DNA of 64,000 nt from Limnanthes douglasii subsp. nivea (GCA_036936605.1 JAUPFV010000005.1:201001-265000); one strand, 5' to 3'; shown: positions 23,576-36,400, numbered from the stretch's first letter. Numbers and translations: made by a program. The notes: generated from the sequence alone by a model not told the origin.

Positions 23576-24138
23576 GTAGCTCTCAGTCCTTGTGAAAATG
23601 TTTTTGGCAATGACTGATAAGTATTCTTGTTGGTCTTTATTCATCATTTTGTCTTCGGATTATGGCTAGTCCCTCTCGCTTCGAATTTGCTTTGAAATTT
23701 TCCTCGGATTATGCTAAATCTCCCTCAAATTTCGACATCTAATTTCCTGCGAAGTCTTCCTCAAATTCAGATACATATGAGTATGCGTATGTAGCCCCCC
23801 AATCCTTTAACAACAAAATTTGACAAGGATTATCAAAGAGCCCACACTTGAGAAATATTCATCGAACTATTCTTTCCACCCAAATCTAACTTGCATTCCC
23901 TCAAATTTTGTTTGGAGATCTAGTGATCCATACCAAACATTTTCAATTTCCTCATTAGTGACGACATGATGCTCTCAATGACAAATTTTTCTGCCAAATC
24001 ATTGCCTAGCATGGATCTACTCAAGCAAACGATTCCACTTCCCTATAACCTTTTACACCTATTCCACCGATTATGCCCCTAGGCAAACAAGCCATGTGAC
24101 CCTGGGTTTTAGCGCTCCTCACATCCCAAAACCTCTTT
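23576..24138. other. Internal sequence between LTR edge and antisense ORF, second-family copy 1
   Basis: Non-coding. It starts with a decayed inverted repeat (AGTCCTTG..CAATGACT) corresponding to the strong hairpin of copy 2. The rest, with repeated CCTCGGATTATG-like and CCCTCAAATT-like words, leads to the promoter of the ORF. Confidence 0.4.
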
Positions 24139-24145
24139 TATAAAT
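24139..24145 (+). promoter_or_regulatory. TATA box of the antisense-type ORF, second-family copy 1
   Basis: TATAAAT 81 bp before the ATG at 24220. A TAGAGAGAGAGTG leader stands just upstream of the start, as in copy 2. Confidence 0.5.
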
Positions 24146-24219
24146 TCGGTATTCCTCTCCACTCTCTACGTATACTTTCTAGAGAGGTAAAACACTGCGC
24201 AAATATTCCTAGAGAGAGA

Positions 24220-25880
24220 GTGTTGTTTATGCCCCCCCCCCCCCCAAAGCTCGTCGGATCTCAGATTGCTTTTAGAAATTCGAGGATGAAAAATCTGTTG
24301 GAACCTACATTAGCCCCGAACCTGAGCCACCAGTCATCACTCATTACGGTACTTGGCCTCCCACCAAAAACTCTTCTGTTATTATTCCTTTCAATATTTG
24401 TTCATCATCCATTAACCTTTTGTATCCGATCTCTAACAAAAATAGCCTCGAACTAACGGGGAAAGACAAACACCAAAATGGTTCTTCATCAAAAAGAAAG
24501 AGGCACCACAAAGACAAGAAACACTCAAAAGATAAAAAAAACGTTTGAGGAGCTCTCCTACGAATGTTAACAGCCTCATCGTCCAACCTCAACTACAAAT
24601 AGTGGAGGGTTCCTCCTCGGAATTTCATGTTATTCCCTCGATGACAGCTCGAGGAAGTCTTAGATTTACTCCTGGCCCTCATCGGATAACAATTCAAGAA
24701 AATACTATCCAAGTATTTAAGATGAATTTGGCTGACGAAGAAGTTGAGTCAAGTGAACCAAAGTCTCTCAAACAAAAAGAAAAAATGCAACCGTTTGATG
24801 AGTCCTCGAAGTCAGACAAACAAACTGTTCCCAAAGATAACGAGGGGACAAACCAACAAGCTGCTCTACAACCAACCGATGGGACAAGCAAGCAAACTAT
24901 CCTACATTCTGATGAAGGAACAAGTAAACATGATGCTCCACAATTATCCGAGGGGAAAGTCTCTGAGTCCTTGGCTATCATAACACAAGCACATGCTACA
25001 CCTCTTGATGTAGCCGAGGAAAATTTTGCGAGGAGAGCCCCGAAGTCTAAAGGAGACATTGTTCTCCCCTCAAAGTTGATACCCTGGTTGGCAACAATAT
25101 TCGAGGCATCGAAAATAAGAATCTGGTGATTCTCCACAATATTAAGTACAACTATTTTAACCCATCTGATGAAAACATTTTAAGGATTCCCTGGGGGATT
25201 CCTAGCTACATCAATATCAGATTTCTGGAGGGCAAAAAGTAGTCAAGGATCTTTTTGAGGCTGATAAGAAGTGGAAGTAACAATTCCTCTTCTTCTCAGG
25301 ACACTGGGAGACAGGTTCTGAATCAACCCCCACAAACCCTCACAAGTTATATCTTTTATGGACTAATAAAGGTACGTACTCCTCAATATTTATTTTACAT
25401 ACTTTTAACTTTACAAATGTTAACTCCTCGAAAATAAATTTTGACTCTGCTATGGATACTGAATCCCTTAAAGAGGTTATCTTTGGAGGAGATTATTATC
25501 CCTCCTTCACAATAAGAGGTCCTCGGACGCTTAGAAGCTAAAAACATTCTCATTTATCTACCAAAGTACTCAAGAGCTAAAAGCCACATGGATGAAAGTT
25601 TCAACGAAGAAGTGGTGATAAAAGATCAAGATTCGGATTTTGAAGTTCCAAAAACTGATAAAGCTAAAGCCTCAACCTCCTCTCCTCGGAAAACTTCCGT
25701 TCACCAAGTGAAAAAGAAAAAAGTTATTCTTGAGCCTATCTAAGAAATTTATGAGTGAGCTAGAGACCAAGATGGGGGCAATGTTGATCAAGTACAAGAT
25801 TCTTACCCAAATCCTGCCCCAATAGAAGATACCCATCATAAATTAGCTTCCCTTCCTATTTTCAATAGTCAACCATCCCA
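24220..25880 (+). pseudogene. Antisense-type ORF of second-family copy 1, truncated
   Basis: Homologous to the copy at 30138-32977: after the ATG and a 14-base C run (24232-24245), VLGLPPKT-like sequence corresponds to GTWPPSES. A later part (about 25180-25370) reads IPWGIPSYINIRFLEG joined straight to a KVVKDLF-EADKKW equivalent, so about 290 bp covering the core of the Transposase_28-like domain is deleted. A GT donor at 25372 (phase 1) sits at the conserved intron position. The acidic/basic second-exon segment continues to about 25880, where unrelated repeat sequence begins. Frameshifts are frequent. Confidence 0.7.
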
Positions 25881-25881
25881 G

Positions 25882-25962
25882 AATACCATTGGTTTTGTTT
25901 TTTTAAGACGAACAAAACTAGTATCATTCATGATATGTTTTGAATTTTTTTTAAAAAAATAT
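25882..25962. repeat. Direct repeat flanking a minisatellite, left copy
   Basis: Segment starting AATACCATTGGTTTTG with AAGACGAACAAAACTAG and CATGATATGTTTTGAATT; it recurs at 26459-26535 with few changes. Confidence 0.75.
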
Positions 25963-25998
25963 ATTTTGTACACGTTTCTCAGTTCTATGTTTTTGCAC

Positions 25999-26382
25999 CA
26001 AAATAAAGAAGGTTTCGCATCTATCAAAATAAAGAAGGTTTCGCATCTATCAAAATAAATAAGGTTTCGCATCTATCAAAACAAAAAGGTTTCTCATCTA
26101 TCAAAATAAAGAAGGTTTCGCATCTATCAAAACAAAAAGGTTTCTCATCTATCAAAATAAAGAAGGTTTCGCATCTATCAAAATAAAGAAGGTTTCGCAT
26201 CTATCAAAACAAATATGTTTCGCTCTATCAAAATAAAGAAGGTTTTGCATCTATCAAAATAAAGAAGGTTTAGCATCTATCAAAATAAAGAAGGTTTAGC
26301 ATTACCAAAATAAACAAGGTTTCGCATCTATCACAACAAAGAAGGTTTCGCATCTATCAGAACAGAGAAGGTTTCGCATCTG
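25999..26382. repeat. Minisatellite with about 15 units of 25-26 bp
   Basis: Tandem copies built on AAGGTTTCGCATCTATC followed by AAAATAAAG or AAAACAAA variants. Units differ by single substitutions, and higher-order alternation is visible (AAACAAAAAGG next to AAATAAAGAAGG). Confidence 0.9.
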
Positions 26383-26458
26383 CTTCGTGAAATCCTTAAA
26401 AAATTTAAAACTTTAAAAGTCTGTATCTTTTAAACCGTAACTTGAAAAAAAATCCGAA

Positions 26459-26535
26459 AATACCGTTGGTTTTGTTTTTTTTAAGACGAACAAACTAGTA
26501 CCACTCATGATATGTTTTGAATTAAAAAAATATTT
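26459..26535. repeat. Direct repeat flanking the minisatellite, right copy
   Basis: Second copy of the segment at 25882-25962. The pair brackets the minisatellite, as expected for a small compound mobile element or a segmental duplication. Confidence 0.7.
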
Positions 26536-26832
26536 TTTTAACGAAAAAATAACGTGTTCTATTCACGAAGAGAGAGAAAGAGAGAGGAAGAGAGAGAAAA
26601 TTGGGGTAAATGTGAATAATGGGTCTAAAAAGTCTTTTATATTATAGAGTAGGGATATTTAGGGTATTAATGGGTCTTAATGGTAAATATTTTGACTAAA
26701 ACAGGTCTTTCTCGGAGAATAATGAAAATATAGATCTTATGTGGATAATAGTTAGGGTTTTGGGTCTAAAATGATATTTAACCCTTTAAAATATTATATA
26801 TATATATATATATACATAATATTAAAATTGAT
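26536..26832. repeat. Low-complexity region with GA-rich tract and TA microsatellite
   Basis: A GAGAGAAAGAGAGAG tract lies near 26566-26600 and a TA repeat of about ten units near 26795-26814. Nothing coding is seen. Confidence 0.6.
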
Positions 26833-26999
26833 ATCTGCCGGCCGGGCCGGGTTGACCAACGGACATGAAGGAACATGCTAGGGTTTGAAAATATTAGGTG
26901 CAAAACGGGTTGGGCCGGTTTTGGGCTCAAATATCTAAAAAACAGGCTCTGGCGGGACGACCCGAACCCGTCCTGCGGACGGTCCATTGCCATCCCTAA
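26833..26999. mobile_element. GC-rich end of a possible hAT-type element
   Basis: A GC-rich block rich in CGGGCCGG and CCCG motifs ends in ATTGCCATCCCTA (26986-26998). Read in reverse this is TAGGGATGGCAAT, a typical terminal sequence of plant hAT-type non-autonomous elements. The opposite end was not found. Confidence 0.35.
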
Positions 27000-29159
27000 T
27001 TAAAAGGTACATTTAACTCTCTTATTTGGTTCTAAAAACGAGCATTTATGATTTTCATTTTGAAAAAATTTGATTTTAAGTAAACAACGTGTTACAGGTC
27101 GATTATCATCCGCAGTGAGAATTATTCAGTCGTAAAATGCATGTATCAATTATCCGTTGGGCCTCATTTTCAACAACGGTAAACTTAACCTTCGTATGTT
27201 ACCAATGGTTTCTTGTGCTCCAAAAAAAATTAATTTGTTTATTTTCAGAATATGAGAGTATAATGGAATTATCTTAGCAAAAGACACGTGTTCATCTCCA
27301 ATTTCAAAATATGCAAGGTGATTTGGATCATATTTATGGAATTTGAAAGCATGAATGTCTATATTTTAACTTTCCATGATGGAATTCTTTAGATCATCAA
27401 TAACATTATCTTTATCAATAAAATCTCTCACACAAGAAACATTAAATATTTTCTCAACAACATTATATTTTTTTATACATCAATGCAATCTCTACTCGTA
27501 ACACAAAAAGTTACATTATGTATATTGTATACCTAAAATCCTCACCGATGTTACCCTAAAAAACAACACACTCAACCTTAGTTCTAGGAGAACGCATATA
27601 AGGAATATTTTTCTCATGAGAGATTTTTATTATAACTGGGTATGAAACCATTTGATTTTAAAACTTTCTCTTAACAAGACGATTTTCAGTATCTTGTTTG
27701 TAACTTGGTAACCCTGTAATCCATTAAATACTTAGCCAAAAACCACCGTTGATAAATTATTTATGAATAAGCAAAGACTTGTAACGATATTGGAAGTAAG
27801 AGTTTGCTACGAAAATCCACACATATTTATCTTTCACATAATTCATTCGGGATTTCAAATCAATATATGATACTTGAAGATTAATATATATACAAAAATG
27901 ATGATATGTTAATAAAAACACAAAGAAACAAAATTTAAGGATTACGTTTCAATTTCTAAATACGAGAGGAAATTGGAGCTTTTTGTAGAGCTTATGTCTT
28001 TTGGAAGCACGATATATAGAAAAATATAGTATTTCGTACCTTATTATAGTTAGGAACGCCATCCAATATCTTTGCAAGGTTCATACATGATAAAGAGGTA
28101 AAAAATACTATTTTTTCGACCCTAATACTATTCATATCAATTAAATTACTAAAGTTAAAACAAACATGTAATTTTTGAGCTAGAATAATGTTAGTCATGA
28201 ACAACCACCAAGCACGGCACCAACTTACTTGGACACATACCAGTTCCTTTCTTCACAAATTAGATCATTTATACCTTCAAAAACATAATTGTCGTCTTCA
28301 TGATGATTTGTGTGCAGTAAAACTCATGTTTCATCCTTTTTTTGTAAAGAAATGAGGGTAAATAGGAAGTAATATCAAGAATAAAGAATTAATAAAGGTA
28401 AAGCAAATAAAAGGATAAAAACTTTATGCAAGAAAATAAAAATTACAAAACGTGAAGAAAGAGCTACAATGGCGATTTTCCCAGAAAAGCTTTAAAAAGT
28501 ATAAAAACATCATAGCTATAGAGGAAAGTACATGATATAATCTAAATGTGAAATATAAGAATAAATACCCACGATAAAAGAAAAAAATGGCTACATGCTT
28601 GTAAACATCTGCACACATAGACCACGTGTCGACATCAAAAAACATTTTCAAAAATTATATAACATTTAGCCCTTCATATTTTTTGCACGCTATCAAAAGA
28701 ATAAAATATATATTTTTTAAATTAATTAAATGACCAATTATTGTTAAATTTTTTAAGAAATAATTCTGAAAAAAGGAACCTTACAGCAAAACAAGTATTA
28801 AATCGAAACCAATTTTATTCTTCGGTTATCAGTAGATCTTCTTTTATGTTTTGAAACAGTTAGAGGGGTATTTTTCTCATATTAAATTATTTATTACTTT
28901 GATAAGAATTAGAGGGTCAATTTTTTAAATTCAAGTAGTTATTTCTTCATTATTTAAAAAGCAACAAAGGCTACTCACAAGACACAATAAATTATTCATT
29001 TATTTTTTGAAAGAGCTATGGGGTCATTCTTCAAATTCAAGCAATTTTTCCTTTATAATTTGAAAATAATAATAGGACTAATCTTATATTTCAATAGTTC
29101 TAATTATATTATTTGAAAACAACTAGGTGATACTATTTAGAATTTAGTCATTTTTTATG
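27000..29159. other. AT-rich sequence without recognisable gene
   Basis: No ORF longer than about 75 codons and no domain match on either strand. From 28850 to 29150 a loose repeat recurs (words such as AGAGGGTC or GGGGTC, then TTCAAATTCAAG and a TATAATTTGAAAA-like segment at intervals of roughly 70-90 bp). Confidence 0.35.
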
Positions 29160-29520
29160 AATATTTCCGAGAAAGACTTCTTTGTGCTGTATTATGAGTT
29201 TTCCAGACGAAAATTACTCTGTGAGGATCTAAATCGAAGTAATGATAATTTGGCTATAATTTCTAGAGAGAGAAGCTCTGCATTTTTAGAGAGAGAAAAT
29301 ATATTTGAATAATGATAAAAAATCTCATTTCAACTCGTGTGGGGTCCTTTTATAGTACAATAATGGGCCCCACACGCTTAATTCTATCGATATTACATTT
29401 TGGTCCCTAAATTTACACATTTCCTGAACTTAATACTTTCTTTCTACACTTTTACACTTTATTCTCAATTATAAATATTTCTTTTCACTTTTACCCTTAG
29501 TCATTTATTCTTCCTTATCA
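29160..29520 (-). repeat. Probable 3' LTR (part) of second-family copy 2
   Basis: Ends at 29520 with CTTATCA directly before a polypurine/hairpin block. On the minus strand it begins TGATAAGG and carries a TATA box (ACTATAAAAGG, plus-strand 29347-29357) with CT-rich sequence downstream. The left border is approximate. Confidence 0.55.
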
Positions 29521-29570
29521 GTAGCCCCCCAGTTTTAGTAAAAATATTTTTACTGAGACTGGGGGGCTAC
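29521..29570. repeat. Perfect-ended hairpin at the LTR edge (polypurine tract palindrome)
   Basis: The outer arms GTAGCCCCCCAGT and ACTGGGGGGCTAC are exact inverted copies, with an inner TAGTAAAAATATTTTTACT palindrome. On the minus strand ACTGGGGGGCTAC is the expected polypurine tract adjoining the LTR. Confidence 0.8.
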
Positions 29571-29619
29571 ACAGAGGGGTTGTAATATGACAGGTCAACT
29601 AAATTTGAAGGAAGTGTTT

Positions 29620-29676
29620 GGATTCGAGGAAAGTATTTGGATTCGAGGAAAGTATTTGGATTCGAGGGAAGTTTTT
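29620..29676. repeat. Three tandem 19-bp units
   Basis: GGATTCGAGGAAAGTATTT three times; the last unit has two changes. Confidence 0.85.
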
Positions 29677-30064
29677 TGAAGGAATTAAAGTTAGACTTAG
29701 TATTTGCTAAAAGATTGGAAGGGTTAGAAATTTTTTCTTTATGGTGTTTACAACAATGATTTAAAGAAGTTTATTTGTTGGGATCACATAGTATCTGAAG
29801 AAGGGTTATTCGTCGGAATTCTTCATATCAATCCTTAGACAAACAGAAAACCTCCCCCCTTTTATCTCTGACGTCACGAAACAAACTATTTTGTCACCAA
29901 ATCTTTTTAAAGATCTTATCACGTTTCCCAACGCCCCTTCCTACTCAACTGCCTCTTCAACTTCTCGATTCCACACAAATGCACCTACACTACCCATAAC
30001 ACCCCTAGGCAAACATCATAAAAAACGTCGAGCCTCATACACTCTAAAAATTCCATAATTTCTC

Positions 30065-30071
30065 TATAAAT
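30065..30071 (+). promoter_or_regulatory. TATA box of the antisense-type ORF, second-family copy 2
   Basis: TATAAAT within CTCTATAAATTCC, 73 bp upstream of the ATG at 30138, with a CT-rich leader and TCTAGAGAGAGAG just before the start codon. Confidence 0.55.
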
Positions 30072-30137
30072 TCCTATCTCTCTCCCTCTTATTACAAAAC
30101 TTTTTTTCCCAAATTTTCTAGAGAGAGAGTCTGGCCT

Positions 30138-32977
30138 ATGCTTCCTAAGCCTCATCGGATTCTGGAGTGGTTATTCATCATTCAAAAATACGAAGAGCAA
30201 GTTGCATCTGGAACCTACGTTAGACCTCCTCCTCAACCACTAGTTGTCTCACATTTTGGTACGTGGCCTCCCTCGGAAAGTTCTAGCGCTATCATCCCCT
30301 CGAATATTTCTCTTGTAAACCCTAATTCCGACCTTACACTCATCGGACCAATGGGTAAAGATAAACATCACAAACAATATTTTGGTAAGAGAAAAAGACA
30401 ACATAAAGATAGGAGAAGCTCCCAGGAGCACAAACGCCTCAAAGATTCTCCTTCGGAGAATCCAATAACAACCTATGTTCCAACTACCAACAACCCCCTT
30501 CTAGCTCTAACCTTCCTACTACCCCCTCAATAACCGCACAAGGAAGTCCTCTTTGTTCTCCATCAAGAACTGCTATTTCCAAGGAAGAAATTCAATCTAT
30601 GGTAGAGGAAGCCCAGAAAAACAAGTAGAGAATCGCTGCTTCGAACAGCTTAAAGAAAGACCCTCTACTTCAGAAAAATAAATCTGAAGGTCCGTCGACC
30701 CAAATTTCTGACATCCCTCAAGTAAACCCAGAAGAGATCATGGGAAGAAAAGATGAATCTGAAGGCCCTTTAAAGTCAATTTCTATTGAAATCGAAGCTA
30801 CTTCCGAAGAGATAGCCCTTAGAATTGCCTCAAAATCTAAGGGTGATATTATTCTTCCTTTGGAGCTTGATGCTATAGTAGGGAACAATATTCGGCCCAT
30901 CGAAAATAAACATATGGTTGATCTTCAAAATATTTCATACTAGTACTTCCAGCCCTCGGAAGAAACCATGCTCAGAACTCGATGGGGCATCCCTTCGTAT
31001 ATTACTTTACGATTCCCCAAAAAAGGTGAAACCCCTTTATCAGTAAGAGATAATGAGTTGATTGTTTACACAGAAATCCTGAATTGGGGGCTAAGATATC
31101 CCTTAGACCCCTTCTTCATCGAATATTTTTCCAAGATGGGTCTATGCCCCTCCCAAGCTGGAGCTAATATGTGGTTTACCCTTATGGCATGCATCATGGC
31201 CTCTCAAATTTCTGGTAATGAATTCTCCTTAAAGCAGCTCATCGGATTATCTGGGTTGGCCAAGAATCCTTTCTTCCCATTCTACTCACTAATTTTTGGT
31301 CGAGGACAAAAAGTAGTGAAAGACCTTCTTGAAGCTGATAAAAAATGGAGGCAACAATTCCTCTTTTTTTTAATAGGGCACTGGGAGACAGGATTTGAGT
31401 CCACCACAGCAAATCCACACAAGCTATCCTTAGTGTGGTCCAACAGATGTAAGTTTTTTTACTCTTTTAAATTACCTTCGAATTAACTTCTACTTATCTT
31501 CCTTCTCGAATATTGCCAGCTATGACTGGAATTTCGAAGCCCTACTCGGACTATGTCAAGAGCACCACAACTATCTTCTCCAAGCTTAAAAAATAGGCCA
31601 AGCTAAATTGGAATAACAGATTCCACCTCTGCTTCATGAACAACAACTTGGCCAAAAGTCGGTTGTGGAGATTAAATCCCTTTGAAAGGCTCTCAATGAA
31701 AGAACTGATGACACCCCCCCTCGCAACAAGAGGTGCTAGAGCGAGTAGAAAAGAAAGACGTTGTCATCTATCTTCCTAAACGTTCCCGAGAAAAAAGCCA
31801 CCTCAATGATTCCGACGAAGAATTGGCCACTAAGGATCTCCAATCAGATTCCGAAGGACTGGCTCCTCAGATATTGCCAAGTTCTTTGAACATTGCAACT
31901 ACCACCGATCAACTGGCCAAAACACCAGATGTTACAATCATCACCTCACCATCTTCTCCTCCTCGGATAACTATTCATCCAAAAAAGAAAGAATTAAAAA
32001 AGTCCAAGAAGAAAGTGATCTTGGAACCTATCCAAGAAATATCTGAAGACTCCAAAGTTATAGAGAACAACCCAACAACTTCCGAAGACCCGGGCCTAAA
32101 GAAAATTGTTACTGACGGTGAAGATGAAGAAAAAGAGAATTTAGGTCAGGTCCCAAACTCTCCTCTTACCATCTCCTCGAGCGCTCCAAACAACCGTCTC
32201 CCCGAAATAGCTTGTATCCCACTCCCCGGAAGAAATCCTACTCAAAGCATTAATCCCAACATCTTAGCAGGTAAGACTTCAGACTTTAACTCAATAGTTA
32301 TAGGTTCTCCTACTGCTTCCTTCGAAGTTCCTATAAAAGATGAATTTTCTCTCAAAGTTCGAACCCTCCTTCACACTTCTGTAAATCAAGGGAGGAAGAT
32401 GGAATATTTGGAAGATAGAAAAAATCATCACAAGTTCAAAGCATCACTTGCTAATACGCAACTTGAAGAGATGAAAAAGCAGTATTTTGTCCTCGAAAAA
32501 CAAGCAGATGCTCTTTGGGAGAGACTCTCTGCTTCGGAAAATTACGTTCTTATGCTTGAAAAATGTTTTGAAGAAGAAAGGGAGCTCTATCAACGCAAAA
32601 CTGAAACCCAAGAGAAACTTCTTACTGAATATAAGAAGGTACACGAACTTTCAGGGAGAGGCTTCAAAGATTGCTTGGCTGATTTCAAAGCCATTGTAGA
32701 AGAAAAGAAACATATGGTAAAGATGATCGAAGATTTTCCTGCACAACTTAAGAAAGAAAAAGATGCAGCCGTGGATGCTTATGCAGCAAAATGCATAGAC
32801 AACCTCAATACTAGAGATGCTATTACCCGATTAGGTTTAATCACACAAATCCACCAAGAGTACCCTGATTATGACTTAGGAAGTTTCTGGAAATTAGTCT
32901 CCCCGGACCTTCGCCCCCCTAACATTATAGTTAGTGATAGTGACTCATCAAGTTCTGAGGAGAGCGACTCCTCTTAA
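30138..32977 (+). pseudogene. Antisense-type ORF of second-family copy 2 (Transposase_28-like plus coiled coil), spliced
   Basis: Exon 1 about 30138-31448, intron 31449-31519 (GTAAGT..TTGCCAG, 71 bp), exon 2 31520-32977. Exon 1 holds RTRWGIPSYITLRFP, LNWGLRYPLDPFFIEYF and LCPSQAGANMWFTLMACIMA, clearly homologous to the antisense ORF of elements B, D and E. The intron has the same position (after W-S-N-R) and the same phase 1. Exon 2 contains an acidic/basic region, then a long coiled coil from about 32340 to 32800 and a Ser/acidic tail (SDSDSSSSEESDSS). Frameshifts or stops lie near 30530, 30620, 30941, 31594 and 31720. It lies on the strand opposite to its presumed LTR element; pol of that element is missing. 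Confidence 0.8.
31449..31519 (+). other. Phase-1 intron of the second-family ORF
   Basis: 71 bp with GTAAGTTTTTTT donor and TATTGCCAG acceptor. Splicing places SMTGISKPYSDYVKS after WSNR, aligned with the LPKDFNDYLKAG segment of element B. Confidence 0.7.
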
Positions 32978-33463
32978 CGTACTGAGTAGGCTTAGTTCGG
33001 GGAGAACAGATCATTTTCTAGTGTGTGTTTTTTGCTATGATCATCTATGTACTTTTTTGTAAGGATTATACCCACTTATCACTTTTTATCCCTCGGATCA
33101 CTTTGGAATGGAATCACTCTTTTTGCCAACGCTTATTTACTTGGAATTTCCTTATTACTACTAGCATTTTAACTTGTGTTAAGCAGGACAATTTCCTCCT
33201 CATCTTGTGAACCAACTTGCGTTGAATAAGAAAATTTCTTCCCTTTATTTTCATCCAAACAAAAATTAGAAAATAATTATGTGTCAACTTGCGTTGAATA
33301 AGAAAATGTATTTCCCGTCTATGAACCTTAGTCGAGACAATATGGGAAAGATACCGACGAGATACCCATCATTACTTATATGTTCATACAACAACTCAGA
33401 CTATTTCATTCCGACTAAGAGGATCTCACCAACTTCCCAAAGATTAAGCCATTTCTTTCTCCT
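32978..33463. other. 3' flank of the second-family ORF
   Basis: No conserved ORF. A GTGTCAACTTGCGTTGAATAAG-like segment occurs twice (about 33208-33231 and 33280-33303), a short direct repeat. Confidence 0.45.
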
Positions 33464-36400
33464 GTGCTATATTTCAACAATAATCCACTTATAACTTACC
33501 TTATTGATCCTCCACCAGAAGTCCAACCACCTCCAGAGTATTTACACCAATGCTTCCACACTTTCATACCTTTACATGCAAGTAAATCATGGGCTAGAGT
33601 AGTGTATGCTTCCCACAAAAATAGATCAACGATGGAAATTGAAAAAAAAAATCCATTTTTAGAATATCAAGATGGTGAAATTATCGTCCCATCAGATGCA
33701 CTAAATAAAGACAAAAAAAATAAAAAATATTATTCATGATACTTCATGGGCAAAAAACCTACCTCTTACCATGTTTAGTCTATCACTGAAAGATGTGAGT
33801 CACTCACGATATAGAATAATATAAGATCACTCATTTTGGATACTTTTATTTTCGTTTTAATTCCAATGAAAATACTATATTTATTCTGGAAAATACTTCA
33901 TAGTTCTTAAACGGACATCCCATAATCTTTAAAAAAAATGAGATCATGTTTCCTTAACTATAAAATATCCACTAAAGACCATCCCATTATGGGTCAAGTT
34001 TTATAGTTTACATCATAAACTTTTGATATAAAAATGATTAAGGTATATTGGTAGTGTTCTTGGTAATCATGTATATGTAGACACTCACACTACTCACAAG
34101 CTTAGAGAAAGCTTTGTGAGAGTCTTCATTGTGATGAATGCAAGTTGCAACTTCTCCGATGAGTTGAGAATCAAATTCTTGGGAAAACTACCATGCTTAA
34201 AGTCAAATATCAAGAGATTACACATATTTGCAAGAGGTGTGATATGTTAGTACATAATACAGCTAGATGTACCACGAATTATTCATCTTCATAGTCTATA
34301 ACAACTCTGATTACTAACAAATGCACATGTAAAACATCGGTAACAAAGAATATTTCTCAAGAGGCTCGCTTCTTATGGAGACGTCGAATTCAATTACAAA
34401 CATTTCTGATGACGAGAAATGAAGACGCTCGATACCAAACTCATCATAATAACTCAAACCAAGCCCAAAATATTAAAAACATTATGGAAACAAATTCAAG
34501 TTCCACAAAGAAATAATCCCATAATCACGATGAGGTCACATCCTTCATAGTATAAACCCAAAAATCTAAGAATTCTTTGATAAACAAACCTCAACATGGT
34601 GATAATATGATCTTTGACCAATAGTAATCAATATAAGTCAATAAACCCTAACCTTAATCCCATTATAAAATTATATTGGAACCTTCATGGTCTAAACAAT
34701 CATGTTCTTTAAAAAGGCGTAAAAGAATTCATCTTTAGTAACCATATCACTTTTATCTATTTAGTTGAGAGTAAAGTTCTTAATATAAAAGTTGAGAACA
34801 TAATGCATACAATGTTGACCTGTTGGAATTATAAAACTAATCACTGAGCTCCTCTACTACGCGGAATCTGGCTCGCTTTGAACCTAGCGTATATTAAGTA
34901 ATTTTTGAAATTTTCTTTTCAAATCATTGGTTGTAACATCGCTTATATATTTTCTTTAATAATTTTATCTCCTTTGGTGATTTATGGGTTTAATGATGTC
35001 TAACAACACATTCCACTTTAGAATGATATTTATGTCCTTAAAAGTTAACCGCTTAAACAATCTTTGCGTTGTTATGAGCGACTTCAATGTTATTCGCAAG
35101 CCAAAGGACTGAACTTGCAATTCCGACCTCTGAACCCCCTCAATAAGAAACTTTAATAACTGCTATTATAACAAGCTTATTGATCTTAGACCTAATGATT
35201 TTTAATTTCTATGGTCCATAAACAACCTTATCTCCTCAATTATTGATAGAGTTATAGTTAACAACCCCTTACGTAGCTTCTTTGCTACTTTGACTTCCCA
35301 TAAACATATGATCATAAACAACTCATTTTCTTAACTTTATCCACATCACCGCCAAAAAATTCTTATGCTACTTTAATATGTGAAAATCTCATCCGTATTA
35401 AAACTTCATCATTGTCATTGGTTAGAAACTCCCAATCGTTGGATCTAACATATCAATCATCTCATCGAAGTTCATTAACCTAGAATATGTTCTTTCCAAA
35501 CTTAACAAAAATAATTTAGGATTATCAATGAATTAACTTCAGTTGCCCAATCAAATCTCTTATAAGCCCAAGAAAATCTATCATCAATAATAATATAGCT
35601 CATCCGATAAGGCACAAGTGCTCCACCCACTCACCTAAGGATATCAAAAGCATCATGTTTAGTATTAGTGATAACAAAGCTCCCATCTAGATGGTTACAA
35701 TTCCCTTTTCTTCAAAACCTCATGAGTTACTATTGACAATGACTTATGCAAATGGGTCCACTACTTCTTCAACAACATTCGTATATACCCTAATTGGAAT
35801 AAAAACTAAATTACCATCATCTCAAAATAAGATAATACCTCTTCGATGCTTGAATTTAAACCCATAGCTCGTTGTAATATCATATACAAAGTTATCTAAA
35901 AAATTACAACAAATAGGATAAAAGATTCTCTCATGTCTCTAATCGAATCCTTTCAATCCATATTTATTCCCAAATAAAGCATATCATATAACATTCTTCT
36001 ATTCTAAAAGCACATTAGTGGATATCATTCTAACCAGAAAGTTCCAAGGGCCGCACTTAAGATTTATCTCATGAAAGTATTCAATAACATTTGATGACAC
36101 CTCATTTTAAATGTATTGGTTTCAATATATTTTCCTTTAAAAATGATATCATGAATCATTCAATGCCTTTTTATCCCCTCTTACACTGTAAATATCAACA
36201 GATACTCTTTGGGGTCATTCAAAAGAAAATGAAAACTTCATCAAGGAGACCCCACGTCCCCTTCCTCTTTGTCCTTATCATACAAATCCTCTCCAACATT
36301 TTAAAAGCAAGAAGTATTAACTCTATATTTAAGCTCAATTAGAAATGCAAAAGATTGAAAATTATTTTAATATACTTTGGAGATGACTTAATGATCTTTA

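Noticed and set aside
25999..26382. Regular 26-bp repeats that superficially resemble a CRISPR array
   Set aside because: The repeats are contiguous with no unique spacers and no cas genes, and the DNA is of plant nuclear type; it is a minisatellite.
26833..26999. CpG island or promoter
   Set aside because: The GC-rich block ends in a hAT-like terminus and has no gene downstream.
27000..29159. Short minus-strand ORFs (70-75 codons) in AT-rich DNA
   Set aside because: Length and composition are as expected by chance; no domain or splice pattern supports them.
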